Part shown: piece by piece, positions 14,098 to 17,905 of the stretch
How positions within the stretch are numbered: position 1 is the first letter of the stretch
Layout of the letters: every line of letters begins with the position of its first letter
NCBI GenBank assembly: GCA_046594105.1
Contig: JBKJQB010000111.1
Span: 1 to 17,905, forward strand
DNA: 17,905 nucleotides
Direction: 5' to 3'
DNA from: JBDSGC01 sp046594105
Lineage (GTDB): Bacteria; Acidobacteriota; Thermoanaerobaculia; Gp7-AA8
Notes under the pieces: generated by a model
What the model was told of the DNA's origin: nothing
Databases searched by the model: none
Seen by the model: the letters and a program-made list of their open reading frames with translations, nothing else
Program-made: the position numbers and the translations under genes

Positions 14098-14682
14098 ATG
14101 AATGCCTACATCCTCATCGGGGGAAGGTCACGCCGGATGGGATCGCCGAAGCGGGAGGTGATGTTCGAGGGTGCGACCTTTCTGGATCGAGTGGCGGAGG
14201 CGGCGCGGGGAGCATTCGAGGAGGTATTCGCCGTGCAGCGCGCCGGAGGAGAGGAGGGACGAGGTCTGAAGACCCTGTTCGAAGATTCGCACGAGCAGGA
14301 AGCGCCGGTGTTCGGCGTGGCCGCGGCGATTGGTCACGCACGGCAGCGGTGTTTTGTCATCGCTGTGGACTACCCGCTGCTACGAAGCGATCTTCTGCGG
14401 ACGCTCCGATCCCGCTTCGAGCAGAGCGAGAAACTGCTGTTGGCGCCGTCCTGGAGTGGCAAGGTGCAGATGTTGTGCGCCGGATACGATCCCGCACTGC
14501 TGCCCCGACTGGAACGGCGGATCGCCGAGGGACGGCTCGATCTCCGGACTGTAGCGGATGAGAGCGAAGCGGAGATTCTGAGCGAAGATGAGCTCCGGCG
14601 ACAGTTCTCCGGCGAGCCTCTGAGCAACGTCAACACGCCGGAGGAACTGCATTCGCTCAGGGAAGAGAGGCCACTGCAATGA
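14098..14682 (+). CDS. mobA: MobA-like molybdenum cofactor guanylyltransferase
   Basis: MobA attaches GMP to molybdopterin to form the dinucleotide used by DMSO-reductase-family enzymes. The 194-residue product starts straight into the nucleotide-binding loop (ILIGGRSRRMGSPKREVMF, 5-23, the LxGGxSxRMGxxK signature). A divalent-metal site follows in VIAVDYPLL, and it ends near NVNTPEELHSL. An ATG at 14077 would add seven residues; 14098 gives the spacing seen in other MobA proteins. Its stop overlaps moaC by 4 bp. Because the loop is IGGRSRRMG rather than the LAAG form of mocA, I call it MobA, but the base preference is not proved. The gene diverges from GNAT and has a possible TACGCT element 9 nt before the start. 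Confidence 0.8.
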   Translation: MNAYILIGGRSRRMGSPKREVMFEGATFLDRVAEAARGAFEEVFAVQRAGGEEGRGLKTLFEDSHEQEAPVFGVAAAIGHARQRCFVIAVDYPLLRSDLLRTLRSRFEQSEKLLLAPSWSGKVQMLCAGYDPALLPRLERRIAEGRLDLRTVADESEAEILSEDELRRQFSGEPLSNVNTPEELHSLREERPLQ

Positions 14683-15158
14683 CGCGAGACTTTTCACATC
14701 TGGACGAAACCGGCGGCATCTCCATGGTCGATGTCGGCTCGAAGCGCTCCACCGTCCGCGAGGCAGTGGCGCAGGCCACCGTGCGCATGACGAAACAGAC
14801 GCTGGCCCGGCTGGTCGAGCAGGCACTGCCGAAAGGCGATGTGCTCACCACGGCGAAAGTGGCCGGGGTTCTGGCCGCGAAGCAGACGCCGGTGCTGATC
14901 CCTCTGGCCCACCCGGTGGGGATCAGTTCCGTCGACATCACCTTCGATCTCGATCGCGAAGCGGGAACGATCGAAGTGCGCTCCATCGTCCGCTGCGAGG
15001 GAAAGACGGGAGTGGAAATGGAAGCCCTCACCGCCTGCGCCATCGCTGCATTGACCATCTACGACATGTGCAAGAGCGCGGAGAAAGGGATCTCCATCGA
15101 CGCCCTGCAACTCATGCGCAAGTCGGGCGGCAAGAGCGGGACCTGGGAACGGGAGTAG
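14679..15158 (+). CDS. moaC: Cyclic pyranopterin monophosphate synthase
   Basis: MoaC converts the MoaA product (3',8-cyclo-GTP) to cyclic pyranopterin monophosphate, the first stable molybdenum cofactor intermediate. The 159-residue product is of normal length. It contains SHLDETGGISMVDVGSK (6-22), IPLAHP (74-79), EGKTGVEMEALTA (107-119), IYDMCK (127-132, with Asp129 and Lys132) and KSGGKSG (148-154). The usual IPLCHP here has Ala77 in place of Cys, but the catalytically important His78 is kept. It overlaps mobA by 4 bp (ATGA). moaA, moaD, moaE and mogA are not in the window. Confidence 0.95.
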   Translation: MTRDFSHLDETGGISMVDVGSKRSTVREAVAQATVRMTKQTLARLVEQALPKGDVLTTAKVAGVLAAKQTPVLIPLAHPVGISSVDITFDLDREAGTIEVRSIVRCEGKTGVEMEALTACAIAALTIYDMCKSAEKGISIDALQLMRKSGGKSGTWERE

Positions 15159-15170
15159 GGGAGCCTGCTT

Positions 15171-15198
15171 TCGGAGCGCCGGCATCCTTGCCGGCCGG
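15171..15198 (+). repeat. Dispersed palindromic repeat, plus-strand copy
   Basis: Just after moaC the sequence contains GCCGGCATCCTTGCCGGC, a near-perfect palindrome, with flanks TCGGAGC and CGG. It is the plus-strand counterpart of the copy at 6810-6838, differing at only a few positions, and shares 14 bases exactly with 10100-10113. It could terminate moaC transcription, but no T-tract follows. Confidence 0.65.
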
Positions 15199-15223
15199 AT
15201 CTCGCCGAAGAGAGCCGGCTGGA

Positions 15224-15248
15224 TGGTCTGCCCCCAAAAACTGGTCCA
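15224..15248 (+). mobile_element. Possible orphan insertion-sequence end
   Basis: TGGTCTGCCCCCAAAAAC followed by TGGTCCA resembles, from memory, terminal inverted repeats of some IS3-type elements. No transposase and no partner inverted repeat are seen in the window, so this is a guess about a solo end. Confidence 0.2.
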
Positions 15249-15283
15249 GGCATTTTGCCGGTAGCGGCGCCGTGGGAGCTGTG

Positions 15284-15315
15284 GGAAACGGCGGCGGTTT
15301 TTGCCGGCGTTTTCC
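15284..15315. repeat. Imperfect hairpin in the moaC-RHS gap
   Basis: GGAAACGGCGGC (from 15284) is an imperfect complement of GCCGGCGTTTTCC (15303-15315), with a T-rich loop. It is one of several foldable units in the gap 15159-15480, which holds no gene I can support. Confidence 0.45.
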
Positions 15316-15384
15316 AAGTCCTGGGGGAAGGCGCGGACTCATCGCGGCTTTCCTCAGGACGGCAGCTTCCACGGCGTTTCTGTC

Positions 15385-15470
15385 GCCCGCTACTCGGGCT
15401 CCCTTCTGACTGGGCTCCGCAATCCCCCGGCTGGCGCCGGGGGCTACATTCTCGCGCCCGCTGACGCGGG
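15385..15470. repeat. Array of three GC-rich hairpins before the RHS reading frame
   Basis: Three stem-loops follow each other: GCCCG-CTACT-CGGGC (15385-15399), CCCCCGGC-TGGC-GCCGGGGG (15424-15443) and CCCGC-TGAC-GCGGG (15457-15470). Spacers of about 24 and 13 nt separate them. The block resembles dispersed extragenic repeats of high-GC genomes. It ends only some 10 bases before the part of the RHS frame that reads as protein, so it may mark a recombination boundary. Confidence 0.7.
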
Positions 15471-15481
15471 CTGATCACGGA

Positions 15482-17905
15482 CAGATTCGAGGTTCTCGGA
15501 AGATCGCATGGGTCAAGTGGGTTCAATCGGCGGGCCAGGGCTCCCAGACACAGGGGAAGATTGGTTATCACATTCCCGCCGCGGATCCGAAGAATTACTA
15601 CATCGTGGCGCTTCCCGGAAGGAGGTCTACCAGGTCCGGAAATCTTCAAACCGGCTCCCTGGCAGGCGCGATGGACGGCGACTTTTTCTTCAACGTCCCC
15701 GCGGAGGCCGGGAGCGAGTTGCTGGCGATCGTGGACGCCTGTGGTGACGAGCACACATCAGTACCGATCATTGCCGACAATTCCTGTCCCATCAACTCTT
15801 CCGGAAATCCTCTGGCATCGACATGTCAAAATTGCACCGGACACCCAGTCAGCCTCTCGAGCAGCAGCATGCGCTACACCGACACGGACCCGCTCCCAGC
15901 CGCGAACGGGATCCCGATGCGCCGAGTCTACGATTCCGGCGGTGTGGCGGGCTATTTCGGGAACGGCTGGAGCTCGCCGTTCGACGGCTGGCTCAAGCGT
16001 TTTGCGGACTATGCCGTTCTCGGTACTGAGACTGACGAGCGCTTCATCTTTGAGAACTACCTCAACCGGGGCACGTTTGTTCAGATCTACCCGCAGACAG
16101 TAACCCCCTCCACGCTGACGTACGACGGAACCAACTACACCCTTCGCGGGCCATCGGACGACACCGTCCGCCTCTTCCGCGCCTCCGACGGCAAGTTGGT
16201 CTCGTACCAGTCGCGCTCGACCGGACGCGTAGTCAGCGTCACCTTCGGCGCATACGGCCCCACTCGTGTCGACGACTCCTGGGGACGCTGGGGCTGGACC
16301 GTCAACACAAACTCAACGACGAACCTGATCGACTCGATCTCCGTCGATGGCACGTCGCTGGTCTGGCAGTACAACTACGGCTCTGGCAATCTCGTCAACG
16401 TCAATGCGCCGGGCGCGTCGGCGTGGCGGTCCTACGTCTACTCAGGGACCGCGATGACAGAGGCGCGAGATGCCGCGGGCAACCTGATCGAGTCGCACAC
16501 CTACGATCAGGGGAGTTACCGGCACATGCTGAACACCACGACCAACTCCATCGGACCGGGTGGCGACATCAGCAACCTTCAATACGACATCGCCGGTCGC
16601 AACGCCGACGAGACCATCACGCGTGTCACGTCCGCCTCCGGTGCGGTGACCGACTACTACCAGCGGGCGATCTCGGGAAGACGCCGGACGGTGGAGATTC
16701 GCGGCAGCGGATGCGGAGCCTGCGGGTCAAACGATGCGGTGTACGGGTACGAGAAAACCACGGGCGACTTCTCGGCCTACACCGGCAACATCACCAGAGA
16801 ACAGAACGCCCGAGGGTACGTGACCGTTCGCACGTTCTCAGGGACGCGCGTCACCTCCATCGCTACCGCATACAAGCCCGTCGGTTGCGATCCGGAAACC
16901 GACCCGGCTCGTTGCCGGCAGACCCCCGATACGCTGATCACCGTGGCCCTCGAGCCGACCGCTGCCAGTTCGACCACTCTCTTTCAATATGGCGACTCGA
17001 ACTGGCCGGACCAGCCGACCCTGATCACCAGGACCAGCGTTCGCGCCTCAGGGCTGACGCGGCGCGAGACGCTGACCTACGACGCCACCACCGGCTCCGT
17101 GCTCTCGAGCTCGATCGATGGATACACCGGAGTACCCGCACAGGAACAAGTGCTGACCACGACCACCGCTCTCTACAACGGCACCGAGGGAGCGGCATTC
17201 AGTCCCGGTGGGGCGTTCCAAACGGCATGGCTGACGCTTCCCCAGCCGATCGGCTTCCGCAAGTCCATCGATGGTCCTCGCGCCGATGTCTCCGATGTCA
17301 CGCAATGGGTTCACTACCCGCTGAACACGAGCGTTCCCGCAGCCTGGCGCGGTCAGCTGGCCGCCGTCCGCAACCCGCTCGGGCAGATCACCCGCTTCGA
17401 GAACTACGACGTCTTCGGCAACGCCGCCCGGGTGATCGATCCCAACGGCGTGGTCAACGAGTCGACTTACGATTCCCTCGGCCGGCTCCTCACCTCCACG
17501 ATCAAGGGAGTCACCGGCTGCGACACCACCGTGGATCCGCTCTGCGCCACCGACATCACCAGCAGCCGCTCGTTCCAGCCCTCAGCCGGTCCCCTCGCCT
17601 CCGACACCCGCGCGAATGGCGCGGCCACGACCTACGGCTACGATAACCGAGGCCGGACCTTGAGCATGACTCGTCCAGCCGCGGGCACCAATAGCGAGAA
17701 GATCGACTACACCTGGGACAATGCCAGCGGCAATCGCGCCTCGGAGCGTTACTCGGCGGGTCAGAACAACGTCTGGACTCAGGTGCGCTCCGAGTCCTTC
17801 CTCTACGACACCATTGGACGTTTGTCAGAGACCGATCATCCCGACGCCACCAAGATCGTGTACAGCTACGACGCGGCAAACAACCTGGCGGGCGTCAAGG
17901 ACGAG
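15482..17905 (+). CDS. RHS/YD-repeat protein, 5' end apparently missing, runs off the window
   Basis: One frame is open from just after a stop at 15407 to the window end without interruption (832 codons). From about 15482 it reads as protein. GYHIPAADPKNYYIVALPG and DGDFFFNVPAEAG suggest a beta-rich N-terminal domain. CQNCTGHPVSLSSSSMRYTD followed by FGNGWSSPFDGWL is the usual opening of an RHS core. YD-type repeats follow: YDVFGNAARVIDPNGVVNES, TYDSLGRLLT, YGYDNRGRTLSM, LYDTIGRLSETDHPDATKIV. A CGAC pair of cysteines lies at about 16711-16722. RHS repeats form a hollow shell that encloses a C-terminal domain, often a toxin; that end lies outside the window. There is no ATG before 15671 and no signal peptide; GTG 15605 and ATG 15671 are the first usable starts. 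Because protein-like sequence begins upstream of both, and repeats abut it, a truncated gene is likely. Confidence 0.8.

Noticed and set aside
15508..15747. ATG at 15508 as the start of the RHS gene
   Set aside because: It is in a different frame from the RHS core and its product is Arg/Gly-rich; joining it would need a frameshift for which I see no evidence.
16423..17646. 407-residue plus-strand frame at the 3' end
   Set aside because: It is out of frame with the RHS coding frame, which carries YD repeats throughout, and its translation is Arg/His-rich with no domain.

Overview
The window is GC-rich DNA from a Gram-negative bacterium. It encodes outer-membrane barrel and lipoprotein genes, a PcnB-type poly(A) polymerase, a PilZ (c-di-GMP) protein and an RHS/YD-repeat protein. 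Intergenic spaces carry dispersed GC-rich palindromes. This combination fits Acidobacteriota or a similar deep-branching soil lineage, but nothing in the window fixes the taxonomy. Genes are densely packed on both strands, with many 1-11 bp overlaps. No rRNA, tRNA, CRISPR array or complete insertion sequence is visible.

Layout. (a) 18-1393, minus strand: a secreted or membrane-anchored PIG-L deacetylase followed by a DUF1569/DinB-fold protein, with 4-bp overlap. (b) 1527-2983, plus strand: xdhC-mocA, for maturation of molybdenum hydroxylases. The two units diverge from a short region with plausible back-to-back promoters. (c) 3069-5100, minus strand: a lipoprotein with two degenerate aspartyl-protease-like lobes, then an outer-membrane beta-barrel protein. 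(d) 5160-6719, plus strand: 1-pyrroline-5-carboxylate dehydrogenase. (e) 6872-10069, plus strand: a lipoprotein resembling an inactive propeller plus alpha/beta-hydrolase protein, lepB, and pcnB. (f) 10153-12487, plus strand: cysteine desulfurase, a pseudo-receiver/PilZ protein and a TPR protein, the last two joined by 4-bp and 1-bp overlaps. (g) 12717-13394: a TIGR04283-like glycosyltransferase, preceded by a REP-like repeat. (h) 13473-14003, minus strand: GNAT acetyltransferase. (i) 14098-15158, plus strand: mobA-moaC, for molybdenum cofactor synthesis. (j) 15159-15480: a repeat-filled gap with several hairpins. (k) About 15482 to the window end: a long RHS/YD-repeat reading frame, apparently lacking its 5' end and cut by the window edge at its 3' end.

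Functional themes. Molybdenum cofactor handling appears twice (xdhC-mocA and mobA-moaC), but no molybdoenzyme structural gene is present. Envelope and secretion functions dominate the centre (lipoproteins, barrel, signal peptidase). Several proteins look like pseudoenzymes or degenerate sensors: the propeller/hydrolase lipoprotein, the aspartyl-protease-like lipoprotein, and the receiver domain fused to PilZ. These, the repeat families and the damaged RHS gene are the parts most worth a second look. I see no clearly new defence or mobile system. All family assignments rest on motif recognition by eye, not on searches.
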